Assembly: GCF_002099425.1 (NCBI RefSeq) | Contig: NW_018343972.1 | Span: 4,136,001 to 4,200,000, forward strand | From: Phascolarctos cinereus | Taxonomy: Eukaryota; Chordata; Mammalia; Diprotodontia; Phascolarctidae | Reading direction: 5' to 3' | Length of the DNA stretch: 64,000 nucleotides | Shown: positions 44,388 through 55,317 of the stretch, piece by piece | Numbering within the stretch: position 1 is the stretch's first letter | Layout: each line of letters starts with the position of its first letter | The notes under the pieces: model-generated | What the model saw: the letters and a program-made list of their open reading frames with translations, nothing else | Database searches by the model: none | What the model was told of the DNA's origin: nothing | Position numbers and translations under genes: made by a program

Positions 44388-46060
44388 GCTGTCCTTTGTT
44401 CTTGAAGAGGACCAAAATTATATCACTACGTCAGAGTCAATTTACAATGCGTCTGACTATGGCAGATCTGATCAATGTGAGCTCAGAGTGTTCTATCATA
44501 GGTCAGGCACAAATAGTCCATGTAAGCATTTGGGGTGGATTCTCTAAATTTCTCTGAATTCTCTACATTAAATATCTCACACTTCTTTTGAGCTACTTCA
44601 ATTCTGCCTCCCTCACAGCACAGCACCTTCTCTGATGAGGGCATGCCTTGCTGGGTGGTCATGTGCCAGTGTCTCCCATGTCACACAATCAATTCCAAAG
44701 TTCTTAAGAGAGACCTTGAGAGTATCTTTTTATCCCTTCTTCTAACCACCATGTGAGTGCTTGCCCTGTGTGAGTTCTCCTTAAAATAGCCTTTTTGGCA
44801 AGGGTATGTTTGGTGTTTGAACAATGTGGCCCACCCATCAGAGTTGCACTCTCTGCAGTAGAGTTTGAATGCTTGTCAGTTCAGTTTGAGAAAGGACCTC
44901 AGTGTCTGGTATCTTATCCTGCCACGTGATCTCCAGAATCTTCCTAAGATAATTAAAACAGAAGAAATTCAGTTTCCTGGCATGACACTGGCATAGTGCC
45001 CAGGTTTTATAGGTGTACAACAATGAGGTCAGCACAATGGCTCTGTACCTTCAGTTTGATAGTCAGTCTAATACTTCTTCTCCCCCATACTTTCCTTTGG
45101 AGCTTACAAAACATTGAACTAGCTCTGGCAACGCATGCTGAGTTCTCGTGCAACAAGAGCTGTTCATCTTTCAGATACACTGAATTTTGTGCTGTCTATA
45201 AATGTGTGCACATTCCATGTACTGATGGTGTGTGGAATCACTTTGCAGAAGTTTTTGTACAATTTTATTTTGTTTTGGCTGCAGGGTAGGATCCCTTCCT
45301 GCCAAGGTAATCAGGCCAGGGTTGGGTAAGCAGACAATTTTTAGGGCACCTTTTCTAGCCTCTTCCTCACATCAAAAGGTGAACAGTGCAATCCTTAAAA
45401 GGAGGTTCAGATACCCAGGAGGCTGCCGAATCTTACTCTCCAGTGAGAAGAGGATCCTATGGCCTGGGCTGTCTGTGTACAGGATTGTGACCATAGCTCC
45501 CAATGTATCCACACCTGCTACTTTGTCACTTACCTGTAGCCACAAGACTTTGAAATAGGTAAAAATGGTATGGTGATGTCTTTTGATTTGTGCATAAATT
45601 GGATTTAAGTGAGGCAGAGCTGCACAAAGTCGTCAAGCTCACTCTCTCTTCCAGAGTCATGACAGTCCAGTGAAGGACAGTCAAGATGACTGGTGATGGC
45701 TCGAGATGCAATGAATGACCTTCACAGTCTGGCCAAGCTTTAAGCACTCCATAGCACCTGCTTCAGCTGCCTTCATGGCTGTTGTAACAAATTGTTCTCA
45801 TCTACCCATTCCACCAGGGCAAGTCTTCACATGCTTGGGGTAGACACCCCTCCCAACTCATTGATGAGTTAGCCTCAGTTACTCTCAATCTGGTTTAACT
45901 CATCTGCCAAAATGGTTTACCAGGGTGTGGCCACATGCATGCTACAGCTTCTTGGAGACACAGGTGAGAGTTAGGTGGATCAGGTAGACATAAAAGATGG
46001 AAAGCAGCCCTGAAAAGGGCTCAGCAGCCCTCACACTAGAGGTACTAGTCTTCCCTAAAC
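44388..46060 (-). mobile_element. Degenerate LINE with zinc-finger-like C-terminus
   Basis: Read on the minus strand. A 5' block (46060-45560) is shared in part with the repeat at 1-160. Then, at 45035-44838, comes a C-terminal piece of a LINE ORF: LYTYKTWALCQCHARKLNFF, YLRKILEITWQDKIPDTEV and TSIQTLLQRVQL. This resembles RTE/R4-like LINEs that carry LYGSETW and IPDTEVL motifs. At about 44535-44466 the translation has the C..(12)..H...H spacing of a C2H2 finger, with the second Cys replaced by Tyr. The tail GGTCCTCTTCAAGAAC ends it. Most of the reverse transcriptase is missing or unreadable. Frames are broken, so no product is expected. Confidence 0.7.
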
Positions 46061-46370
46061 ACACCCTACAGCCTTCTCTTATGTAATGGCTTATATGAAA
46101 TGCATTCTGCACTTCTCATGTCTACCATTGTTTCTCCGTTGCCTATTTTGAGGTCATTCAATTCACTCCTCTTTTTAGTCTATAGTGTTATAATAACTAG
46201 TAGCTATATGACATCACTGGAAGAATATTGGTATTAAAAACATGGTGGGTATTTGTTTCTATAGGAAGCTTGGGGTTGTGACAAGAACTGTTCAATTTCC
46301 CAAGTCATTCCCCAGCTTATGTTTTACTTATGTGTCCATAGATAGATAGATTTAGAGAGATATGAATATA
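46061..46370. other. Unassigned stretch
   Basis: Nothing recognised. There is one GATA run near 46336. Confidence 0.4.
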
Positions 46371-46407
46371 GATAGATAATATACAGTATGTGTGTGTGTA
46401 TGTATAA

Positions 46408-46478
<71 letters not shown>

Positions 46479-46493
46479 TACATACATAAACAA
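46371..46493. repeat. Compound (TG)/(TA)/(CA)n microsatellite
   Basis: Long TA run (about 46411-46460) between TG and CA blocks, immediately before the RTE. Confidence 0.97.
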
Positions 46494-46495
46494 GG

Positions 46496-47785
46496 GAGTT
46501 CTAGAAAATAAAATCTACTTCTACTACATGGAGTACACTAAAGCCTTTGACTGTGTGGATCACAACAAAATTTGCCAAGTCCTCAAAGAGCTGGGAGTAC
46601 CAGATTATCTTACTCATCTTCTAAGGAATCTGTATGAGGGTCAAGAAGCAACAGTTAGAAGTAAACATGAAAGGACTGCTTGGTTTAAGTTGGGAAAGGA
46701 GTATGACAAAGCTGTGTATTGTCACCTTAATTATTTAACTTACATGCAGAGTACATAATGTGAAATGCCAGGGTGGGTGAATCAAAAGCTGGAATAAAGT
46801 TTGTTGAGAGAAATATCAACAATCTCAGATATGCAGATGATGGTAGAAAGTGAAGAAGAATTAAGCAGACTCTTGATGAGGGTTAGAGGAAAGTGTAAAG
46901 CTGTCTTGAAGCTTAACAAAACCAAAGGAGCAAACAAAAACAAAATCTAAGAACATGGCAACTAATCCTATCACTTCCTGGCAAATAGAGGAAGAAGAAA
47001 TGGATACAGTGTCAAATTTTATTTTCTGGGGCTCAAAGATCACCACAGATGGCAACAGCAGCCATGAAATTAAAAAACAAAGCCCACCAGTCTGGCTTTT
47101 GAACTCCATTTTCTGGGTTTAATTGTGTATAAAAAAGGGGGAGGGGGATATTCATATGTCCCATATGGAGAAAGAGGAGGGAAAGGAAAGTAACAACAAA
47201 GAAAATGACTAACAAGCGAAACACACTTGACATCTTTGCTTCTTACACTTCTGTTGCCTCCATAGAAAAAAAGCAATGGCAAATTTGGACAGCATGCTAA
47301 AAAGCAGAGATATCACCTTGCCAACAAAGGTCTATACGGTCAAGGGTATGATTTTCCAGTAGTAATGTATGGCTGTAAGAGTTAGACTATAAGGAGTGAT
47401 GCAGAATCAATGCTTTTGAACTGTTGTGCTGGAGAAGACCTTTGAGAGACCCTTGAACAGCAAGGAGATCAAATCAGTCAATACTTAAATTAATTCAGGC
47501 TATTCACTAGAAGGTCAAATTCTGAAGCTGAAACAAATACATTGGCCACATAATGAGAAGACAGGACTCATTGGAAAAGCCCCTGATGTTGGGAAAGATT
47601 GAAGGCAAAAGGAAAAGGGGATGGCAGAGGGTGAGATGGATAGATAGTGTCATGAAATCTTTGAATATGACCTTGGAAAGACTTCAGGAGACAGTGGAAG
47701 ATAAAAGGGCTTGGTGTGCTATGGTCCATGGGGTCACAAAGAGTCAGACTCAACTGAGCATATGAGCAATAATTTACATGTGCAT
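46496..47785 (+). mobile_element. BovB-like RTE LINE, 5' truncated
   Basis: Clear RTE ORF remnant. 46528 on reads YTKAFDCVDHNKICQVLKE and GVPDYLTHLLRNLYEGQEA (reverse transcriptase fingers/palm). A YADD catalytic motif lies at about 46830-46841. FWGSKITTDGNSSHEIK ends at 47073. MANLDSMLKSRDITLPTK resumes near 47275. The C-terminus is at 47553-47762 (RRQDSLEKPLMLG, AMVHGVTKSQTQLS). The 3' tail GGGGTCACAAAGAGTCAGAC matches the MAR1 tail. The frame shifts more than once and a 187-bp segment is inserted at 47075, so it is dead. Confidence 0.9.
47075..47261. repeat. Segment inserted in the RTE, copy 1 of a 185-bp repeat
   Basis: Shares about 185 bases with 48354-48533 in the same orientation (ATGGAGAAAGAGGAGGGAA, CATCTTTGCTTCTTACACTT). 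RTE sequence resumes right after it. The identity of the element is unknown. Confidence 0.75.
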
Positions 47786-47877
47786 GTCTGAAAGATCATA
47801 GGTATTACCTCATTTTTGTTGTCTCTACAATGATAATAATAAGGATAAGGATAATTATGATAACAAGTATAATAATA

Positions 47878-48066
47878 TAGAGTTATCATAGTGTAGTGGA
47901 TACAGTGGTGAGATTGGGGTCAAGAAGACCCTTCTTTGACATTTATTATTGTGTGACCTCAAATACTTACTTAGTCTCTCTTGCCTTCCATTTCTTCATC
48001 CATAAAACAGGTGACTTGGTATAGATGACCTCTAAGTTTTCTACTAGCTATAAGCCTGTGAACCTA
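47878..48066 (+). mobile_element. THER1-type SINE
   Basis: ATAGTGTAGTGGATACAGTG head, TTCTTCATCCATAAAACAGG and GTATAGATGACCTCTAAG. Confidence 0.78.
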
Positions 48067-48077
48067 TGCTCCCAGAG

Positions 48078-48262
48078 TAGAAAGTGCATTAAACAGGGAG
48101 ATAAGAGATCTGTATATGAATACTGACTTAGCCCTTAATTAGTAATAAGACCTTGGGAGAGTCACTTCTCCAATATTGTGTCCTAGCTTTTTCATCTGTA
48201 AAACGAAGGGGTTAGACTTCGTGATTCAGCTCCAAATGTCTTTGATTCTATTATTCTAAGCA
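48078..48262 (+). mobile_element. THER1-type SINE
   Basis: GAGTAGAAAGTGCATTAAAC head, TTTTTCATCTGTAAAACGAA and TTGATTCTATTATTCTAAG end. In tandem with the previous copy but a separate insertion. Confidence 0.78.
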
Positions 48263-48353
48263 ATTCATCTACTAAAATTGAAAAACTCAGAGACGGAGTC
48301 AATTCAGACTTCTTAATCCTAGTGACTTGATGATATTGAGTTAAAAAGTATGG

Positions 48354-48830
48354 AAACAAAGTCCACCAGTCTTGCTTTTGAATTCCACTTTCTAGGTTCA
48401 ATTGTCTTTCAAAAACAAATTAATCATATATCCCAAATGGAGAAAGAGGAGGGAATGGAAAACAGCAACAAAGAAAATGACTAACAAAGGAAATACACCT
48501 GACATCTTTGCTTCTTACACTTCTGTTGCCTCCTTGTTCCCTTTGTTCTTGAGATATTGCTCTATTGATGTGTGAATCTGCAACACTTTTATTTCTTGTT
48601 TGAGGAACATTTGCAACTGAGATATTTCTTGTCATTGTAGCTCCTCAAACTTAAAATGAATAACAGAAGTGTATTAACACAAAAGGCATTGGGTAAAGTC
48701 CTGGAGAAAGATTTTCATTGCTCAACTCAAGAAGCAAATTAAAAAAAAAACATCCCCAGAAAATCCATTTATTGTGCATTTCTTGATAAGAACATGGTAT
48801 GCTTCCCTGAGATCCTCTTTGTAGTCTCAT
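48354..48830 (-). repeat. Unidentified dispersed repeat, copy 2
   Basis: 48354-48533 pairs with 47075-47261. The sequence goes on to about 48830 with a possible AATAAA on the minus strand (reverse, near 48766). The strand is a guess. It could be an LTR, another LINE part or a local duplication. Confidence 0.45.
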
Positions 48831-48849
48831 CACAGGGTTAAAATGACTG

Positions 48850-49500
48850 CATTACTAGCTGGCTGTCATTTGACAATGGTTACTGCTTTTAGCATGGCAG
48901 ATATGAATGTCACTCTAAGAATAGTTGAATTGTTTAGGTGGAAGGGTTACCTAAAAAGCAGAAGCTGAAATTGACACTAGAATGTTCTTACAGGGTGGGA
49001 ATCATGTGATTTTGAAACTTGCCTTTCAACTTTCAAAGAGGTTCAAGTTAACTTTTGATCAACTTTTTTACCCTCCTGGACAGAGAGTAGAGGCTTTAAT
49101 ACTTTCAGAGATCCATGATTTGTTTCACTACAGTAGGTAACAGTAATGATAGCAATGGTAGTGTGACATGACTTTAGTTTGTCTCTGGAATCCCCATTGG
49201 TAATGAAGAAACATTTTCATCCATACAATTCATTACTTCCTATGGCTCACGGACACTAGTATTAGAAATTCTATCAATACTGAAATGGTCCCACAGACAC
49301 TACCACCACTACAACTCATAATGATACCAATACAAGAACTTCTTTCACCATGTATGATCCTATTATTACACTACTACCACCACCACTAATAATAAGGTGA
49401 CAGCTACAACTATATTGATACTACTACTTATTACTACCATCATTGGCACCATTGCTACCACTGCTGCTGCTTTATTAACAGTAATAAAGACTTAAACACA
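48850..49500. other. Unassigned stretch with trinucleotide runs
   Basis: Mostly unrecognised. 49369-49475 is rich in ACT/ACC/TGC triplets without a clean microsatellite. Confidence 0.45.
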
Positions 49501-49519
49501 CTTCTCCATTAAAAAAAAA

Positions 49520-50865
49520 GTATTTCCTTTCATTCAGAACTTGCTAAACACCAAATCAACTGAGCATTTCCATACATAAAGTAAAACAGGAAAAGAGAAT
49601 TATACACAAAATTCAAATCTCCATTATACGCAGCTTTTCTTTTCCTTTTAAGTATACAATAATTTCAACATATAGTCATGAAAGCTGTTCAGCTTATCTG
49701 TTACTCTCTGTACTGCCTCTTCTCTTTTGGGCATTAAAATGATGCTTTTGTGCCTCTCTTTTCTTTTTGGGAAAGACTGGGGAAGGAGGATGGGCATCTC
49801 TGTTGCTAGCCCTCATCCTTCCCATCTCCCTTTTGCCCAGAGAAATAATAAATACATGCATACTCAAAACAATTTTTTATGTTGGACACGCCCAAAAATG
49901 TATGTTTCTATCTATACTCTGAGTTTTTTTTTCCCCCTCTGTCAGGAAATGAGTAGTATGCTGCCTCATCTATCCTCTGGAATCATGGTTAGTCACTGTG
50001 TTGAACAAAATTCTTAATTATTTCAAAGTTGTTTTGCTTTACAATGTTGCTCTTATTATATAAATCTCTCTTTTTCTCACTTCACTCCACATTAATTTAT
50101 ACAAGCCTTGTAGGGTTTTTCTGAAACTGTCCATTTCTGATTTCTTATAATAATGTTCCTTTATGTTTATATTCCACAAATTATATAGAATTCCTCAATT
50201 GACGGGCATCCCCTTAATATCTAGTTTTTTGCTATAACAAAAAGAGTAGCTGTAAACACTCTTGTTTGGATCCCTTGGGTCCCTTTCCTCTTTCTTTGAT
50301 CTTCTTGGAGTTTATATCTAGCAGTGAGGTCACACATCAGATCATAGGATAGGCACACATTAGTGATTTAGGGGGCATAGTTCCAAATTGCCATGCACAA
50401 GGATTAGATTAATTCACAAATCACCAACAGTGCATTGGTATGTCTGTTTTCTTGCATTCTCTCTTGCAGTTATCATTTTCTTTTCCTATCATATTTGCCA
50501 GTCTGATGGGTTTCAGGTAGAAACTCAGAATTTTTCATATTTACATGTCTCTAATTATTAGTGGGGCAGCTAGGTGGCACAATGGATAGAGTGTCAGGAT
50601 TACTCATCTTCATGAGCTCATGAGTTCATGACTTGAGACACTTAGTATCTATGTGACTCTTGGACAAGTCACTAAACTGTGTTTACCTCAGTTCCTCATC
50701 TGTAAAATGAACTAGAAAAGATGGAAAATAAAATGGTAAACCACTCCAGTCTCTTTGCCAAGAAAACCTCAAGCAGCATTACAAAGAGTCAGATACCACT
50801 GAAAACAACTAAACAACAAGAAAAATTATTAGTGACTTTATGATCTTTAAAGAACTTTCAACAGT
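49520..50865 (-). mobile_element. L1 3' end, minus strand, split by a MAR1
   Basis: Reversed L1 order: TCAATTGACGGGCATCCCCT, TTGGATCCCTTGGGTCCCTT, GGGGGCATAGTTCCAAATTG, GCCAGTCTGATGGGTTTCAG, CTCTAATTATTAGTG, then ACTTTATGATCTTTAAAG beyond the SINE. A diverged, 5'-truncated copy. The exact 3' limit is unclear. Confidence 0.8.
50564..50823 (+). mobile_element. MAR1 SINE with 11-bp perfect target duplication
   Basis: GGGCAGCTAGGTGGCACAAT head, AAACCACTCCAGTCTCTTTG and the RTE-like tail GCATTACAAAGAGTCAGATA. AATTATTAGTG is exact at 50553-50563 and 50824-50834. Confidence 0.95.
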
Positions 50866-50980
50866 CTTTGAATTCAGTGCCATACTCATAAAACTACCAA
50901 AAAATTATTTTATAGAGCTATAAAAAACAACAACAAAATCCATCTGGAGGAACAAAAGGTCCAGAATATCAAGGGAATTA

Positions 50981-51568
50981 ATGAAAAGAAATGCAAGGGA
51001 AGGTGGTCAAGCCATACCAGATCTTAAATTGTATTACAAAGCAGAAGTCATCAAAACTATTTTGTATTGGCTAAGGAATAGAGTGTTCAATCAGTGGAAT
51101 AGGGTAGATACACAAGACACAGTAGTTAATGACTATAGTAATCTACTGTTTGATAAATCCAAAGACTCCTGCTTCTGGGATAAAAGCTTACTATTTGACA
51201 AAAACTACTTGGAAAACTGGAAAATAGTATGGCAGAAATTAGGTATATACCAACATCTTACATCATATATCAAATTAAAGTCAAAGTGGGCATGCAATTT
51301 AGATATTAAGGCTGATACTATAAGCAAACTGGGAGAGCAAGGAATAGTTTACCTCTCAGATTTATGGAGACTAGATGAATTTATGACCAAACAAGAGATA
51401 GAAAATATCATGGAATGCAAAATGGATAATTTTGACTACATTAAATTGAAAAAATTTTGCACAAAGTCAATGCAACCAAGATTAGGAGGGAAGCAGAAAA
51501 CTAGGAAAGGATTTTTACAGCTAGTGTCTCTGATAAAAGCCTTATTTCTAAAATATATAGAGAACTAA
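50981..51568 (+). pseudogene. L1 ORF2 C-terminal region, open for 195 codons
   Basis: Remnant of the L1 ORF2 protein, which in the active element carries endonuclease and reverse transcriptase domains and moves L1 RNA. Only the part after the reverse transcriptase remains. GGQAIPDLKLYYKAEVIKT (residues 8-26) and NRVFNQWNRVD mark the conserved region, then LSDLWRLDEFMTKQEIENIM and DNFDYIKLKKFCTKS. The frame continues past 51568 but meets stops. The first ATG is an internal methionine. No catalytic residue remains. The 83-95 codon frames at 42623 and 51816 are the following C-terminal part in two L1 copies. Confidence 0.93.
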
Positions 51569-51815
51569 GTCAAATTTATAAGAATATAAGTCATTCTCCA
51601 CTTGATAAATGGTCAAAGAATATGAACAGGCAGTTTTTAGATAAAGAAATTAAAGCTATCTACAGTCATATCAAAAATGTTCTAAATCACTATTGATCAG
51701 AGAAATGCAAATCAAAACGATTCTGAGGTACCACATCACACCTATCAGATTGGCTAACATGACAAAATAGGAAAATGATAAATGTTGGAGAAGATGTGGG
51801 AAAATTGAAACACTA

Positions 51816-52091
51816 ATGCATTATTGGTGGAGTTGTGAACTGATCCAGCCATTCTGGATAGCAATTTGGAACTATGCTCGAAAGGCTATAAAAATGTGTA
51901 TACCCTTTGACCCAGCAATAGCACTTTTAGGGCTGTATCCCAAAGAGATCATACAAATGGGAAAAGGACTAACATGTACAAAAATATTTATAGCAGCTCT
52001 TTTCGTGGTGACAAAGAATTGGAATTTGAGGGCATGCCCATCAGTTGGGGAATGGCTGAACAAGTTGTGGCATAGGAATGTAATGGAATAG
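51816..52091 (+). pseudogene. L1 ORF2 extreme C-terminus, 91 open codons
   Basis: Same L1 copy, next conserved block: WWSCELIQPFWIAIWNYARK, YPKEIIQMGKGLTCTK, IFIAALFVVTKNWNLRACP, ending at the usual region before the 3' UTR. It parallels 42623-42913, so it is a shared L1 segment and not a host gene. Confidence 0.92.
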
Positions 52092-52352
52092 TACTGTGCT
52101 GTAAGAAATGATGAGCAGGTGGACTTCAGAAAAAGCTGGAAAGATTTATATGAACTGATGCTGACTAAAGTGAGCAGAACCAGGAGAACATTGTACACAG
52201 TAACAGCCACATTGTGTGATGACTAACTTTGACAGACATATCTTCTTAGCAATGCAAGAATCTTTTACAAAAGATTCAGGATGAAAAATGCTGTACACAT
52301 CCAGAAAAAGAACTATGGAGTCTGAATGCAGATTTGAAGCATATCATTTGCT

Positions 52353-52548
<196 letters not shown>

Positions 52549-52904
52549 GTTTCTTCTTTCTTGTGGTTTCTCGCATTGGTTCTAATTCTTCTTTACAACA
52601 TGACTAATGTGAAGTTAGGTTGAGCCTATATCAATTTACACAGTCTTGGAGTAGGGGAAGAGGAGAGATGGGGAGAAAATTTGGAACTCAAAATCTTATG
52701 GAAGTGAATATTGAAAAATTAAAAATAAATAAAGTTATTATGAAAAAAAAAAGCTTTGATTACAATCACAGAATCTGAGTTTTGGGATGCAATTCACATA
52801 TCAACTAATATGATTTCCTAATTAAAGCAATGGATCTTCTCAGTAGAAACCTTGATAAGCAGTTATCTAGTCTCTAGGCTACAACTAAACATTTTCAGTG
52901 ATGG

Positions 52905-52959
52905 TCAGCTCATGTTATTTCATTTAATCCACCTAACTCTGTGAGGTAGACAGTGCAGG

Positions 52960-52962
<3 letters not shown>
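52905..52962 (-). mobile_element. MIR fragment, minus strand
   Basis: TTATTTCATTTAATCCACCT and TCTGTGAGGTAGACAGTGC. Confidence 0.75.

Positions 52963-53012
<50 letters not shown>
52963..53012. repeat. (ATT)n microsatellite
   Basis: Pure ATT run extending the MIR core. Confidence 0.97.
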
Positions 53013-53044
53013 GTCTGTCAGCCCCTTAAAGTCAAGGGTTGTCT

Positions 53045-53745
53045 ATATTCCAGTCAAACTGGACTAGTTTGTGTTGCCTAATCTCATTTTGCCATTTTCA
53101 GCCCCCATACCTTCTCTGCTACTTGAAACACATTCCTTCCAAATTATATACTTTTGAAAACTTTGTCTTCCTTTACAGCCTCAGATGCCACCCTTTCCAT
53201 GAAATTTCCCTTGATCCCACCAGCTAGAAGTATTCTTACATCACCCATAATTCTTACAGCGCTCTCATTTGGCTTTGACATATTTTTCCTTGGAGAACAT
53301 TTATTTATTTATATGTTTTGAGGCAGCTTAGTGTTACAATGGATAAATCATTGGACTTGGAATCAGGAAGACTTTAGTTTGATTTTTACCTCAGACACTT
53401 AATAGCTTTATAACCTGGAGAAATTACTTAATATCTCTCAACCTCAATTTCCTCATTTGTAAAATGGAGAAAATAATAGCATCTAATTCTCACAGGGATG
53501 TTGTGAAGATCAAATTAGATCGTATATTTAACGTGCTTCACAAACCTGAAAATACCATATAAGTGTTAGGTATTATTATTGTTTTTGTTATTGTTATTAT
53601 TATTATTCTCTCCCTGCCCCATCACCTCCCATTAGACCTCCCATCAGTGTGAGATCTTTGAAAGCAGTGACTACATCAGTTTTCATAGTTTTAGTCTTAG
53701 CACAATACTTGCATACAGTAGGTGCTTTAATAATCCTGGATGAAT
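53045..53745 (+). mobile_element. L2-like 3' region, split by a MIR
   Basis: 53045-53295 has CTCAGATGCCACCCTTTCCA and GAAATTTCCCTTGATCC. 53640-53745 has GTGAGATCTTTGAAAGCAG and CATACAGTAGGTGCTTTAAT. Confidence 0.7.
53320..53585 (+). mobile_element. MIR SINE, full length
   Basis: AGGCAGCTTAGTGTTACAAT head, CAACCTCAATTTCCTCATTT, GGGATGTTGTGAAGATCAAA and GGTATTATTATTG end. Confidence 0.9.
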
Positions 53746-53757
53746 AAGGTTTTACAC

Positions 53758-53905
53758 ATCCAAACTGAAAAGGACATTAGAAATAATCCGATGCAACTCA
53801 CTAATTTCAGAGATTAGAGAGAAAGAGAGATTCTTAAAGTTACACGATGAGTAAGTAGCATAGACCCATTAGAATTTTGGTCTCTTGACTCCTAGGTTTG
53901 CTCTA
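53758..53905 (-). mobile_element. THER1-type SINE
   Basis: ACTGAAAAGGACATTAGAAA near the tail end. AGATTCTTAAAGTTACACGA and GACTCCTAGG in the reversed head. Confidence 0.65.
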
Positions 53906-53961
53906 GCACACCTTATGGGTTACATGTGAAGTTCTCTTACTTCTCTTAAAATCATACAAGC

Positions 53962-54108
53962 ACAGATGATGGAGCTGGATTCAGCTTTATGAATAATCCA
54001 ATCCTTAAAAAAAAAAAAAGGAAATTGAAGTTCCACAGAGAAGTGAGTTTTCCCCAAGATTTACAGAGAGATTGCAAGTACAGTGGTTGAACCCAGGTCT
54101 TCTGAATA
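53962..54108 (-). mobile_element. THER1-type SINE
   Basis: GATGATGGAGCTGGATTCAG near the tail end, then TTTACAGAGAGATTGCAAG and GGTTGAACCCAGGTCTTCTG. Confidence 0.68.
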
Positions 54109-54109
54109 A

Positions 54110-54546
54110 AATATTTCAGGGGTTCAGTAATTCGTTCAAAATACGATCCCTGATTTCTCAGGAATCATAGCCTCATATCTGATGCTCCCTGGTGCCGACG
54201 TGCTAATATGTTTTCCTGTTAGATACTCCACTTGGGAAAGTAGTCTGTCACGTAGTAGACAAAGCAAGTCCAAAGTCTAAACAGTTTTTTCTGAGGGATT
54301 AGGGATATTTCTTCACTAAGTTCCCAGCTTTGACAGGTCCCAAAGACAGCCCTGTCATAACTAGAGTCTGCCTTCATCCATTCAATGCCCTTGGAGAAAT
54401 TCGCTCCATGTCTGTGTTAAATTTTTTTTTGTGTTTGGGCTGAATCAGCAGTTTACAGCCTCTTGGCAAACTCAATCATATCCGAAAATGAGGTTTTAAA
54501 AGAACAAGTACCAGGAAACAGTAAACTGATTCAGTGGCAAAATTAA
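54110..54546. other. Unassigned stretch
   Basis: Nothing recognised. Confidence 0.45.
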
Positions 54547-54547
54547 T

Positions 54548-54750
54548 AGACTCTTAGATTCATAGAATTATAGATCATAGAGTTGGAAGGGACCTTAAAG
54601 GTCATCTAATGCAGAACCTTTTTTCAATAGAGAAAGAAACTAAGGCTTAACAACATTCAGCATCCCAGACAAGTCACATGATAAGTCATTGTCAATGCTT
54701 GGACTATAATCCAGAGTCCTAGTTTCTAATCCAGTGCCTTCCCTTCAGTG
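54548..54750 (-). mobile_element. THER1-type SINE, near full length
   Basis: TTAGATTCATAGAATTATAG tail, GTTGGAAGGGACCTTAAAGG, GTCATCTAATGCAGAACC and the reversed head. The clearest CR1/L3-type tail in the window. Confidence 0.88.
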
Positions 54751-55315
54751 AAAATATACAGAAAGTGAAAGACATAGGTCTGTCCTTCCACTAAAGTTCT
54801 ACCTTAGTGGCTCATTGCAATACAAAGATAACCCTTATATCTCATAGTTTATGCCAGCTGGGAACAAGCTCTTTTAGGGTCAATAGAGCAGGAAAGGCTT
54901 ATGTTTGTCATCCTTACTCAAGGTTGAAATGCTCCTGACCAGAAAGCTTACTAGTTAATGAATTAATTTGGCCACAGCACCTTAGGAAAACTTTTTGTTT
55001 CTGTTTTGTGTTTTTAAAGATTGATTTTTTTTTAATATTACCTGAATGCCCTCCTTTGTCATTCTCTCCTTCCAGAGAAACATCTCATTTAATAAAGAAT
55101 TTTTTCAAAAGAAAAAAAAAGAAGAGAAAAAAATCAGCAAAACCAATTAGGACAGTAAAAAAAAATCTGAACATATGTGCAATCTTCTACACTCATGGAC
55201 TCTCCATCTCTACAAAGGAGTATGGCAACATGCCATAGACTCTTCGTCTAAGATCTTCAGATGGTTTCAATCTTTATTGGTAGGGAAAGTAAGCACACTG
55301 GTGAAATCATAGATC
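54751..55315. other. Unassigned stretch with A-rich run
   Basis: A-rich at 55108-55135. Otherwise not recognised. Confidence 0.45.
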
Positions 55316-55317
55316 CT

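Noticed and set aside
46528-46758. A host reverse-transcriptase-like gene
   Set aside because: It is the RTE LINE and its frame is broken repeatedly.
50981-51568. A possible host gene
   Set aside because: The 195-codon frame is L1 ORF2, as shown by its conserved blocks and its place before an L1 3' end.
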